A stretch of 13,004 bases of DNA, taken from assembly GCA_015265235.1 (NCBI GenBank), contig JABZYJ010000045.1:1-13004 (forward strand), given 5' to 3'. Positions 1 through 6,790 of this stretch are shown in pieces (the stretch's first letter is position 1; each line of letters begins with the position of its first letter). The notes beneath the pieces are model-generated. The model searched no databases and had not been told where the DNA came from. It worked only from the letters and a program-made list of their open reading frames with translations. The DNA comes from Selenomonas sp. Its GTDB lineage: Bacteria > Bacillota > Negativicutes > Selenomonadales > Selenomonadaceae. The position numbers were made by a program, and so were the translations under genes.

Positions 1-261
1 GTGCATAGGAAGTCCCACGGCGAGGAGGGCAGACAGCTCCTGAAAGAAGGCGATCCGCGCCTCATCCGTCACACCGCCGCGACGCGACAGCCACTGCTGT
101 GTCTGCTGCGGCAGGCGCAGCGTCCGCCGCTCCTCGATGCGCACGGCCGTCTCACCGCGCTCCATGAGCATCCGTGCCGCTGCCGGCGCGCTCTCGGCTT
201 CAATGATGCCGTGTATCTTTCGCCCCTCTGCCGTGCACGCCGTATAAGAAAATACCGTCAT
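1..261 (-). CDS. pilC: Type IV pilus inner-membrane platform protein PilC/GspF, N-terminal part only
   Basis: The frame is open from the ATG at 261 to the window edge, giving the first 87 residues; the rest lies outside. The sequence begins MTVFSYTACTAEGRKIHGII, followed by an AESAPAAARML stretch and, from about residue 66, DEARIAFFQELSALLAVGLPM. This is the typical start of PilC/GspF family proteins: a short beta-rich lead (F-Y-A-x-x-x-x-G-x-x-x-x-G), then the first T2SSF helical domain with F-x-x-x-L-x-x-L-L-x-x-G-x-P. The family forms the inner-membrane platform on which the PilB and PilT motors act. The start codon overlaps the pilT stop by 4 bases (ATGA, 258-261) and has no clear ribosome binding site, so translation is probably coupled to pilT. 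A GspF-type protein of a related secretion or competence system is possible, but the pilT neighbour favours pili. Confidence 0.88.
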   Translation of the reverse strand, partial: MTVFSYTACTAEGRKIHGIIEAESAPAAARMLMERGETAVRIEERRTLRLPQQTQQWLSRRGGVTDEARIAFFQELSALLAVGLPMH

Positions 262-1253
262 GCGAGGACGCCCCGTGCACGAAGCTCGGCTTCTGCCATC
301 TCCGCCGTCTGCATCCCCTGCGCGGCACCGCTCATCATAAGCGTCTCGAGCTGATCATAGCGTCCCTGCCGCAGGACATTTCGCACGGCGGGGGTACCAA
401 CCAGCGTCTCAAATACGGCAATACGTCCACCGCCCCGCCGCGGCAGAAGCCGCTGGGCAAAGATGCCGCGTACGACATCAGCAAACTGGGCGCGCACTGC
501 ATCCCGCGCATCCGCCGGAAAGAAGCTCTCCACGCGGCGCGCCGCCTGCGCGGCCGTCCCCGCGTGAATTGTCCCCACGACGAGCACGCCCGTCGCCGCC
601 GCGAGGAGTGTCGCCTCAAGTGTCGCGCGGTCACGGATCTCACCCACGAGCAGGAGATCGGGATCCTCACGCAGCGCGCTGCGCACCGCATCGGGAAAGG
701 AAGCAAAATCCCGCCCCTCTTCCCGCTGACTGAAAAAGGCACGATCTGCGGTAAAAACATATTCGACGGGATCCTCTAGTGTGATGATATGGAGGGAGCG
801 CGTATGGTTGACCGCATCGATGAGTGCGGCAAGCGTCGTCGTCTTTCCTGCTCCCGTCGCTCCGCAGAGGAGCACGAGTCCATCCCGCATCTCCAGCGCC
901 GTGCGCACAGCAAACGGCATGCCGATCTCGTCGGGTGTCATGATGCGCTCAGGCAGGAGACGCAGAGAAAGAGCCATCCCCTCCTGCGTCCGATAAAAGT
1001 TTCCTCGAAACCGCCGTCCCTCCCAGTTCCACGCGGCATCGACATCCTGCACAGAAAGGAGCGCGCGCTGCGCATCCGAGAGCATTTGACAGGCACACGC
1101 CTCCATCATTGGCGCTGTGGGGACGAGATCCTCCGCCATCAGTACGCCGTCACGGCGCAGCTGTATCTGCTGATGCGGTGCCGCATGGAGATCCGAGGCA
1201 TTCACTGCCATCATGCGGCGCAGCAATTCCTGCCACACGTCCGTTTCATCCAT
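258..1253 (-). CDS. pilT: Type IV pilus retraction ATPase PilT
   Basis: Predicted 331-residue hexameric secretion ATPase that powers pilus retraction at the cytoplasmic face of the inner membrane. Visible motifs in order: Walker A GATGAGKT (131-138), Asp box IITLEDPVEY (156-165), Walker B with LLLVGEIRD (200-208), His box VGTIHAG (226-232). Near the C-terminus AVRNVLRQG (289-297) matches the AIRNLIREG motif that is characteristic of PilT and needed for retraction in studied homologues, which separates it from PilB. Length is close to the usual 340-370. The ATG at 1253 was chosen because the conserved N-terminus begins there; the open frame further upstream only runs through pilB in another frame. 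A GGAG lies 10 bases upstream, inside the 3' end of pilB, and the start overlaps the pilB stop by 8 bases, so translational coupling is likely. pilC follows with a 4-base overlap. Confidence 0.93.
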   Translation of the reverse strand: MDETDVWQELLRRMMAVNASDLHAAPHQQIQLRRDGVLMAEDLVPTAPMMEACACQMLSDAQRALLSVQDVDAAWNWEGRRFRGNFYRTQEGMALSLRLLPERIMTPDEIGMPFAVRTALEMRDGLVLLCGATGAGKTTTLAALIDAVNHTRSLHIITLEDPVEYVFTADRAFFSQREEGRDFASFPDAVRSALREDPDLLLVGEIRDRATLEATLLAAATGVLVVGTIHAGTAAQAARRVESFFPADARDAVRAQFADVVRGIFAQRLLPRRGGGRIAVFETLVGTPAVRNVLRQGRYDQLETLMMSGAAQGMQTAEMAEAELRARGVLA

Positions 1254-2487
1254 AGAGTGCACGCTCCACCTCCTCCAGTGTCGTCTCCCCTGCGATTGCC
1301 TTTGCCGCGCCGTCCAGCCAGAGAGAACGCATCCCCGCCGCCTCTGCCGCACGCCGCAGTTCATCTCGTGATTTTGCCGCGAGGATCGCCGTGCGGATAC
1401 GCTCGGAGACGGGCAGCATCTCATGTATCGCCATACGTCCATGATAACCGCTCCCGTGACAGTGTGGGCAGCCGCGCCCGCGCACGAGCGTTATCCCCTC
1501 ATGATAGAGCGATCCGAGGAGAAGAGCCTCATCTGAGCCTGCAGCGACGGTGTAAATCTCACGACAATGCACGCAGACACGGCGCACAAGCCGCTGGGCT
1601 ACGACCCCCGAGAGCGTCGCTGCGAGCAGATAGGGCGGCGTCCCCATCTCGATCATGCGAAAAATCGCGGCGACACAATCCTCCGTATGGAGCGTCGAGA
1701 ACAGCGCGTGCCCCGTGAGGGCAATACGCACCGCCATCTCCGCCGTCTCACGGTCGCGGATCTCGCCCAAAAGGATCTTCTGGACATCCTGCCGCAGTGC
1801 TGCCCGCAGTCCTGCGACAAAGGTCAGCCCCGCCTCTGGACATACGGCAAACTGACTGATTCCGTCAATACGCCGCTCCACGGGATCTTCGAGCGTCATA
1901 ATGTGACAGTTTGGGTCATTGAGCTCGGCGAGTGCTGCATAGAGCGTCGTCGTCTTGCCCGAGTTCATCGGTCCACAGACGAGGAGGAGCCCCGTCGGTC
2001 GATGGATGAGTCGTTCAAAAATCGCTTCGTTTTCCGGCGTGAAGCCGAGCTCCCTGCAGTGAAGGAATCGCTCCGTCCCATCCATAATGCGCACAACCAT
2101 GCGCTCACCGCCCACGACGGGAAGAACCGCCACGCGCATATCGACGCTGCGCTCCCCGTGTGGATAGCGAATCTGCCCATCCTGCGGACGATTGCGCTTT
2201 GCCGTGTCGATGCCCGCCATCACCTTTAGACGTGCGATAACGACCGGGGCAATTGCCGCCGGCAGCAGGATCGGATACGCGCGCAGCAGCCCATCGACGC
2301 GGACGCGGATGCGCAGTCCTTCCTCCATCGGCTCGAGATGGATGTCCGTCGCCTCTTCATCCAGTGCTGCATCGAGAACGGCGTCCACGAGCGTCAGTAC
2401 ATGACTGCCGCGGCTCTCCGAACGAGACGGCAAGCGCATTTCACGTACGGCATTTGTCACAAGACGCTGCAGCATTTCCTGCTCCAT
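1246..2487 (-). CDS. pilB: Short PilB/GspE/ComGA-type assembly ATPase
   Basis: Predicted 413-residue secretion ATPase for pilus (or pseudopilus) extension. Motifs: the N2-type domain around DEEATDIHLEP (43-53) and RVRVDG (61-66); Walker A GPMNSGKT (172-179); Asp box IMTLEDPVE (196-204); Walker B KILLGEIRD (237-245); His box STLHTED (264-270); and a tetracysteine zinc site C305-x2-C308 ... C340-x2-C343, typical of PilB/GspE and absent from PilT. The family usually has about 550 residues; this one lacks nearly all of the N-terminal MshEN/N1 region, so in length it is nearer to ComGA. Two positions deviate: MN within the P-loop where TG is common, and DVQ before Walker B where DPD is usual. The ATG at 2487 has AAAGGAG eight bases upstream. 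The gene overlaps the 3' end of truA by 47 bases. Whether it is called pilB or gspE is a matter of naming; the pilT and pilC neighbours favour pili. Confidence 0.88.
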   Translation of the reverse strand: MEQEMLQRLVTNAVREMRLPSRSESRGSHVLTLVDAVLDAALDEEATDIHLEPMEEGLRIRVRVDGLLRAYPILLPAAIAPVVIARLKVMAGIDTAKRNRPQDGQIRYPHGERSVDMRVAVLPVVGGERMVVRIMDGTERFLHCRELGFTPENEAIFERLIHRPTGLLLVCGPMNSGKTTTLYAALAELNDPNCHIMTLEDPVERRIDGISQFAVCPEAGLTFVAGLRAALRQDVQKILLGEIRDRETAEMAVRIALTGHALFSTLHTEDCVAAIFRMIEMGTPPYLLAATLSGVVAQRLVRRVCVHCREIYTVAAGSDEALLLGSLYHEGITLVRGRGCPHCHGSGYHGRMAIHEMLPVSERIRTAILAAKSRDELRRAAEAAGMRSLWLDGAAKAIAGETTLEEVERALYG

Positions 2488-3265
2488 CGGTATGGCTCCT
2501 TTCCGATGTGCCGTCATAATCCACCGCGAGGAGATACAGCCCGCCGGCCGGAGCCGTGGGCGGCGCGAGCCGACGATCCCGTGCCGCAAAGATCTCCGCA
2601 AAGCGATCCTGGGAGATACGCCCCGTACCGACCGCCACAGCCGTACTGACGATATTGCGCACCATGTGATAGAGAAAGCCCGTGCCATGGATATAGAGCG
2701 AGAGACGCCCCTCCCCCTCCGCCGTCAGACGGATCGTATCGAGCGTACGGACGGGCGACATCGGCGCGCCACCCGCTGCACGGAACGAAGAGTAGTCATG
2801 CGTCCCCTCAAGGAGACACAGCGCCGCCCGCATCGCCTCGTGATCGAGCGGCTGAAAAATCTGCCATGCATAGCTGCGCGTGAAGGGATTCGGCACGCGG
2901 CACTCCTCCATGCGATAGACGTATGCCTTGCCCGTCGCACTGTGACGTGCACTGAAATCCCGCGCTGCTTCCCACGCCTCCGACACGACAATATCCGGCG
3001 GCAGGAGGCCGTTTACCGCACGCGGCAGACGCTCTGTTGGGATGCGGCCGTCCGTGAAGAAATTCACCACCTGACCATAGGCATGAACCCCCGTATCCGT
3101 GCGCCCCGCCGCCGCAAGCTCCACCATCTTACCGCAAACCTTGGCAAGAGCCGCCTCGAGGACATTCTGCACGGCACGGATGGGCGGCGTCTGCCGCTGA
3201 AAGCCATGATAGTTCGTCCCATCGTAGGCGACCTTCAACGCGATATTCCGCGCACGTGCCTTCAT
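2441..3265 (-). CDS. truA: tRNA pseudouridine(38-40) synthase TruA
   Basis: Converts uridines 38, 39 and 40 in the anticodon arm of tRNAs to pseudouridine in the cytoplasm. The 274-residue product has the family landmarks: KVAYDGTNYHGFQRQ (11-25), the catalytic aspartate D57 in AAGRTDTGVHA (52-62), and GTGFLYHMVRNI (194-205). The conserved fold normally ends soon after the GGLYLLAVDYD stretch (241-251); here about 23 further residues follow with no family match that I recognise, and they are read across the start of the pilB gene. The ATG at 3265 gives the usual N-terminus; an in-frame TTG at 3289 inside the end of ecfT is an alternative, and neither has a strong ribosome binding site. It lies directly behind ecfT (13 bases), an arrangement common in Firmicutes, and is probably co-transcribed with it and the pilus genes. 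Confidence 0.95.
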   Translation of the reverse strand: MKARARNIALKVAYDGTNYHGFQRQTPPIRAVQNVLEAALAKVCGKMVELAAAGRTDTGVHAYGQVVNFFTDGRIPTERLPRAVNGLLPPDIVVSEAWEAARDFSARHSATGKAYVYRMEECRVPNPFTRSYAWQIFQPLDHEAMRAALCLLEGTHDYSSFRAAGGAPMSPVRTLDTIRLTAEGEGRLSLYIHGTGFLYHMVRNIVSTAVAVGTGRISQDRFAEIFAARDRRLAPPTAPAGGLYLLAVDYDGTSERSHTDGAGNAAASCDKCRT

Positions 3266-3278
3266 CGTCGCCACATGC

Positions 3279-4094
3279 TCAGGGCGCAAAGCTCAGCCCT
3301 CCCGCACTCACGGCACAGATACCCGCCGCACCGAGAACAAAGACGGCGACAGCCGCATAGTCGACACGCCCGATGTGCAGCTCCTTCATCTGCGTACGTC
3401 CTTCGCCGCCACGGTAACAGCGCGCCTCCATCGCCATTGCGAGCTCATCGGCACGACGGAACGCAGAGAGAAAGAGCGGCACGAGCACGGGTACGATGGC
3501 TCGCATCCGCCGCACGATACTGCCGTGCTCAAAGTCCGCCCCGCGTGCCTTCTGCGCCTTCATGATGCGATCCAGTTCCTCCAGCAGCGTCGGAATAAAG
3601 CGCAGGGCAATCGTCATCATCATCGACAGCTCATGCACGGGAACGCCCACACGGCGCAGCGGAGAGAGGAGCGCCTCCAACCCGTCGGTCAGACGCAGCG
3701 GGCTCGTCGTCAGTGTCAGCAGCGTACTCAGCAGAATGAGCAGGATGAGGCGCAGCCCGATATACACACCGCGCGTCAGCCCCTCCCACGTCGCCGACAG
3801 TGGGCCGACGGCAAACAGCTCCGTCCCCGGCGTCATAAAGAGATGCACGCCGAACGTAAAGAGCACGATCCAGAGAATCGGCCGAATCGAGCGCAGCTGC
3901 ATCCCGAGCGGAACCTGCGAAACGATCATGAGCAGTGCAATGCTGATGCCGAGCGCAAGAAAGCCTGCCGCGTTCTCGACAAAGAAAACGAGCAGCAGGT
4001 AGAAAAAGAGCAGGACGATCTTGACGCGTGGATCCATGCGGTGCAGGAAGGAATCTCCAGGCAAATAGCGTCCGATTTGTATGTCATTTAGCAA
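3279..4094 (-). CDS. ecfT: Energy-coupling factor transporter transmembrane protein EcfT
   Basis: T component of an ECF transporter, the integral-membrane scaffold that joins a substrate-binding S component (vitamins, metals) to the EcfA ATPases. The 271-residue product starts with the typical IGRYLPGDSFLHRMDPRVK (7-25), has hydrophobic segments near 24-39, 43-61, 70-88, 110-129 and 245-266, and carries both coupling-helix motifs: ARG at 183-185 in QKARGADF and ARC at 224-226 in AMEARCYRGG. The TTG at 4094 is chosen because it is the only start that keeps the conserved N-terminus: a stop lies seven codons upstream in frame and the next ATG would remove the motif. An extended -10 box (TGGTATAAT) lies about 30 bases upstream. 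The gene heads an operon with truA and pilus genes; ecfA1 and ecfA2, usually directly upstream, are absent here, so the ATPases must come from elsewhere. Confidence 0.94.
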   Translation of the reverse strand: MLNDIQIGRYLPGDSFLHRMDPRVKIVLLFFYLLLVFFVENAAGFLALGISIALLMIVSQVPLGMQLRSIRPILWIVLFTFGVHLFMTPGTELFAVGPLSATWEGLTRGVYIGLRLILLILLSTLLTLTTSPLRLTDGLEALLSPLRRVGVPVHELSMMMTIALRFIPTLLEELDRIMKAQKARGADFEHGSIVRRMRAIVPVLVPLFLSAFRRADELAMAMEARCYRGGEGRTQMKELHIGRVDYAAVAVFVLGAAGICAVSAGGLSFAP

Positions 4095-4123
4095 ATTACC
4101 ACATCCATTTTTTCATTTTTCCT

Positions 4124-4132
4124 ATTATACCA
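4124..4132 (-). promoter_or_regulatory. Extended -10 promoter element for the ecfT-truA-pil operon
   Basis: The minus strand reads TGGTATAAT, a perfect TATAAT (4124-4129) with the TGn extension, placing the transcript start near 4117 and a leader of about 23 bases before the TTG start of ecfT. No convincing -35 hexamer is visible at the usual distance, which is tolerated by extended -10 promoters. The surrounding 4095-4225 stretch is much more AT-rich than the flanking genes. Confidence 0.6.
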
Positions 4133-4171
4133 TCTGACCTACCGTTTTTCATTTATTTTTCGAGAAAGCTA

Positions 4172-4180
4172 TGATATAAT
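4172..4180 (+). promoter_or_regulatory. Extended -10 promoter element for the EAL-HDOD gene
   Basis: The plus strand reads TGATATAAT, a TATAAT hexamer at 4175-4180 with the TGn extension. The expected transcript start is near 4187, leaving a leader of about 79 bases before the ATG at 4266. The -35 position is only TTTATT. A second, weaker candidate TATACT lies at 4205-4210. The site is divergent from the ecfT promoter, about 40 bases away. Confidence 0.55.
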
Positions 4181-4265
4181 TTCATAAAATCTCGATATAG
4201 TATGTATACTAGAATAATGATTTACTATGCCCGTATACGATATGAAAGATAAGAAAGGTTCCCTT

Positions 4266-5489
4266 ATGGAAGATGCATTCATCGGGCGTCAGGCGATCCT
4301 CGATCTGCAAAAGAGTGTCTACGCATACGAGATTCTTTTTCGCAGCGGTCTGAAAAACGCCTTTGACCCTAACCTCGACGGAAATGTGGCAACACAGAGC
4401 GTCATGGTCAACGCCATGCTCAATTTCGGCATGAAAAAACTCGTCTCCAACCGCAAGGCTTTCATCAACTTCACAGAGAAGAATCTCCTGTCACGTGCAC
4501 CAAAGCTCCTGCCCCCCGACAGCATTGTCGTGGAGGTACTTGAGACGGTGCAGCCGACTCCTGAGATTCTCGAGGCCGTACGCGACCTGAAGGATGCGGG
4601 CTACAAAATCGCACTCGACGACTTTGTCCTGCTCCCGGGCTACGAGCCGCTCATCAACATGGCGGACATCATCAAGGTGGACTTCCGCATGACGACAGAC
4701 CCCGAGGAGCGCGCCAACCTGCGTAAGGTAATTCCTCCGCACGTACGACTGCTTGCCGAGAAGATCGAGACGGAGGACGAATTCCGCCAGGCTGTGGAGG
4801 ACGGCTACGTCCTCTTCCAGGGTTATTTTTTCTGCAAACCTGTCGTCCTGCACCAAAAGAGACTCACCAACAACGAGCTGTCACGTATCCGCCTGCTCAA
4901 GGAAGTCAATCGTCCGAACTTTGACTTCAACGCCATCACAGAAGTGATCGCGGCGGATACGAACCTCGTACACAAACTCCTCACCTATATCAACTCGGTC
5001 GGCATCGGCCTGACCAACCACGTCTCCAACCTACGACAGGCCGCTGTCCTCCTCGGCTCCAGTGGAATCCGCAGCTGGGTGACGCTCATCAGCCTCCAGA
5101 CCTTCTCCGAGGACAAACCGAGCGAGCTCTTCACGCTCTCACTCCTGCGTGCAAAGTTCTGTGAGCTGATTGCCCGCAGACTGAACCGCCGCGACCTCAC
5201 GCCGGATACAGGCTTCCTGCTCGGTATGTTCTCCCTGATTGACGTACTTCTCAATCAGCCAATGGCAGAGGTGCTCAAGGAGATCACCCTCGCCGATGAG
5301 CTGAATGCCGCGCTGCTCGGTGAGGATAACGACCTGCGTCGCCTGCTCGATCTCGTCATCTCCTACGAACAGGGCGACTGGTCGTCGGTTGCCGCGTGCT
5401 GTGAGCACGAACACATCCCATTGGGGGAGATTAGCCCGATCTATGACGAAGTTCTCGAATGGTACAATAAACTCCAGACCGTCTGTTGA
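4266..5489 (+). CDS. EAL-HDOD signalling protein (YuxH-like)
   Basis: Predicted 407-residue cytoplasmic protein with an N-terminal EAL domain (about 1-200) and a C-terminal HDOD domain (about 205-400). EAL enzymes hydrolyse cyclic di-GMP; HDOD domains usually act in signalling without catalysis. Many EAL ligand positions are present: E22 (EILF in place of EALL), N68, E90/E93, D118-D119, K137, E165, E168 and Q185 in QGYFFCKP. However, the DDFGTGYSS loop is replaced by DDFVLLPGYEPL, as in the YuxH-type subgroup, so activity is uncertain and it may bind rather than cleave the nucleotide. The ATG at 4266 has AAAGG seven bases upstream and gives the usual start EDAFIGRQAILD; an ATG at 4227 adds 13 residues but has no ribosome binding site. 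It is divergent from the ecfT-pil operon and convergent with the HD-GYP gene. Confidence 0.88.
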   Translation: MEDAFIGRQAILDLQKSVYAYEILFRSGLKNAFDPNLDGNVATQSVMVNAMLNFGMKKLVSNRKAFINFTEKNLLSRAPKLLPPDSIVVEVLETVQPTPEILEAVRDLKDAGYKIALDDFVLLPGYEPLINMADIIKVDFRMTTDPEERANLRKVIPPHVRLLAEKIETEDEFRQAVEDGYVLFQGYFFCKPVVLHQKRLTNNELSRIRLLKEVNRPNFDFNAITEVIAADTNLVHKLLTYINSVGIGLTNHVSNLRQAAVLLGSSGIRSWVTLISLQTFSEDKPSELFTLSLLRAKFCELIARRLNRRDLTPDTGFLLGMFSLIDVLLNQPMAEVLKEITLADELNAALLGEDNDLRRLLDLVISYEQGDWSSVAACCEHEHIPLGEISPIYDEVLEWYNKLQTVC

Positions 5490-5501
5490 CAGTAGACACA
5501 C

Positions 5502-5533
5502 AAAAGCCCATCGGTACAAACCGATGGGCTTTT
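5502..5533. terminator. Bidirectional rho-independent terminator
   Basis: A perfect 14-bp stem, AAAAGCCCATCGGT (5502-5515) and ACCGATGGGCTTTT (5520-5533), closes a 4-base loop. The outer A/T pairs give a T-tract on either strand. It lies 12 bases after the EAL-HDOD stop and 12 bases after the HD-GYP stop on the other strand, so it serves both convergent genes. Confidence 0.93.
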
Positions 5534-5545
5534 CTATGTTCTTTA

Positions 5546-6601
5546 TTATTTGGGGTTATACTCCAGAATCTTGATCTTCTTCTCCTCGTTGAGGTCGATG
5601 ACCTCGTCCTCCGAGATCGTCACGATCGGGAGCGGCACAACACCGTGCGGATACGCCGTGATCGTCCCCTCGCGATGATTGCTGAGGAGAACACGCGAGC
5701 CGAGGAAGGCATTCTTGATATTCATCAGTACGGGCAGGCAGACCTGCGGATCGAGCGTCGTATACATCTGCCGCGCAATCTCCGTCACCGCATCGAACGG
5801 CGTACGGCGCGGATAGCCCTCGCGTTCGACCGTGATATTGTCATAGAGATCCGCCACAGCGATGATGCGCGCATAGATATGGATGTCGTCCCCCTTGCTG
5901 TTGAATGGGAATCCGCTTCCATCCATGCGCTCATGATGCTGCATCGCCGCAAGGCGCACGCCCTCCGTTAGTCCCGCCACATTGTTGAGGATATGTGCAC
6001 CATCCACCGTATGCTGAATGTAGTTCTCGTAGTCCTCGCCCTCAAGCGTTTCTACATTCTTCTCGAGAAGCCGCTGATCAAATCGCGACTTGCCGACATC
6101 ATGAAGGAAGCCCGCGAGAACAACATCCTTTGCCGTCTCACGGTCGAGCTTCATCCACTTGGCAATGACCCCCGCAAGGATTGACACGCGCAGCGAGTGG
6201 TTATAGATGTCGCTCGCGAGATGGTTGACCTCATTGAGGTAGTCAATCGTTCCGCTGCGGCGCGAGAGCGGCAGCAGATCCTCCTGCACCATCTCATTCG
6301 TCTCTTCCACGGGAACCGTGCCCGTCTTCTTTGTCTCCTCAAAGATCGACTTCGCGGTTCCGATGACATTCTCATACTGCTTAATGAAGAGATTGCTGCG
6401 CGAGAAGATCGGCGAACGCTCCTCCTTCAGCTCCGATTCGTCCTTGATGTAGACGACGGGGATCTTCAGAAACTTCAGGCGCGTGATATGCGCCTTCGTC
6501 AGCTCCGTATTCTCCGACACCACCACCACGCGCTTGGCGTTGACGATCGTCCGCGCTAGGATCATCCCATTCTCAAGATCGTCTACGGATATTGCACGCA
6601 A
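5546..6601 (-). CDS. HD-GYP domain protein, probable cyclic-di-GMP phosphodiesterase
   Basis: Predicted 351-residue cytoplasmic protein. Residues 1-110 form an N-terminal region beginning RAISVDDLENGMILARTIVN, common in Firmicute HD-GYP proteins. The catalytic domain spans about 125-300: H135 in YNHSLRVS, the HD pair H167-D168 in GFLHDVGK, H197 in QHTVDGAHIL, H222-H223 in QHHERMDGSGFP, and D251 in IAVADLYDNIT. The GYP triplet reads GFP (230-232), a mild variation seen in the wider family. The tail (300-351) carries the usual beta-rich end with a late EDEVIDL. These enzymes linearise cyclic di-GMP to pGpG or GMP. The start is a TTG at 6601, supported by a strong GGGAGGGG about six bases upstream; no ATG fits the conserved N-terminus. 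It converges with the EAL-HDOD gene. Confidence 0.9.
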   Translation of the reverse strand: MRAISVDDLENGMILARTIVNAKRVVVVSENTELTKAHITRLKFLKIPVVYIKDESELKEERSPIFSRSNLFIKQYENVIGTAKSIFEETKKTGTVPVEETNEMVQEDLLPLSRRSGTIDYLNEVNHLASDIYNHSLRVSILAGVIAKWMKLDRETAKDVVLAGFLHDVGKSRFDQRLLEKNVETLEGEDYENYIQHTVDGAHILNNVAGLTEGVRLAAMQHHERMDGSGFPFNSKGDDIHIYARIIAVADLYDNITVEREGYPRRTPFDAVTEIARQMYTTLDPQVCLPVLMNIKNAFLGSRVLLSNHREGTITAYPHGVVPLPIVTISEDEVIDLNEEKKIKILEYNPK

Positions 6602-6703
6602 AGCAAGCCCCTCCCTCGGTTTACGTCATTCTTTCTTACGAAATTCTCATGTCTATAAATATTTCGACCTGAAAAGAAAAAAACCTGCTTAATTAAAAAA
6701 ATC

Positions 6704-6733
6704 TTGACATATTTTCTTCATCTGTCGTATAAT
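6704..6733 (+). promoter_or_regulatory. Consensus sigma-70 promoter of the amino-acid ABC operon
   Basis: A perfect TTGACA (6704-6709) and a perfect TATAAT (6728-6733) are separated by 18 bases. Transcription should start near 6740, giving a leader of about 50 bases. Such a strong core promoter suggests control by a repressor or by the leader, and an inverted repeat does lie just downstream. Confidence 0.9.
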
Positions 6734-6746
6734 ACACTCACATCAG

Positions 6747-6766
6747 TACTTTATTGCATTAAAGTA
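6747..6766 (+). repeat. Inverted repeat in the ABC operon leader, possible operator or hairpin
   Basis: TACTTTA (6747-6753) and TAAAGTA (6760-6766) are perfect inverted 7-mers around TTGCAT. The element begins a few bases after the predicted transcript start, a place where a repressor dimer would block the promoter. It could also form a weak AT-rich RNA hairpin upstream of the AAGGAG ribosome binding site (6777-6782). I cannot assign a regulator. Confidence 0.4.
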
Positions 6767-6790
6767 GTAGAACAATAAGGAGAAATGAAG

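Noticed and set aside
1..354. 117-codon open frame on the plus strand at the left edge
   Set aside because: It is antisense to the start of pilC and the end of pilT, both clear from conserved sequence.
789..1718. 309-codon open frame on the plus strand
   Set aside because: It lies opposite pilT and pilB, which have complete ATPase motifs, spans their junction, and its product is rich in Arg, His and Pro without domain features, as expected of an antisense frame in GC-rich DNA.
2488..2688. Upstream extension of the pilB reading frame
   Set aside because: The extra 67 residues are Arg/Ser-rich and lie within truA in another frame; the strong AAAGGAG before the ATG at 2487 decides the start.
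2492..3565. 357-codon open frame on the plus strand
   Set aside because: Antisense to truA and the end of ecfT; composition is extreme in Arg and His and no motif is visible.
6602..6700. Promoter for the HD-GYP gene on the minus strand
   Set aside because: The stretch is AT-rich and has TATAGA-like words, but no -10/-35 pair at proper spacing that I could defend.
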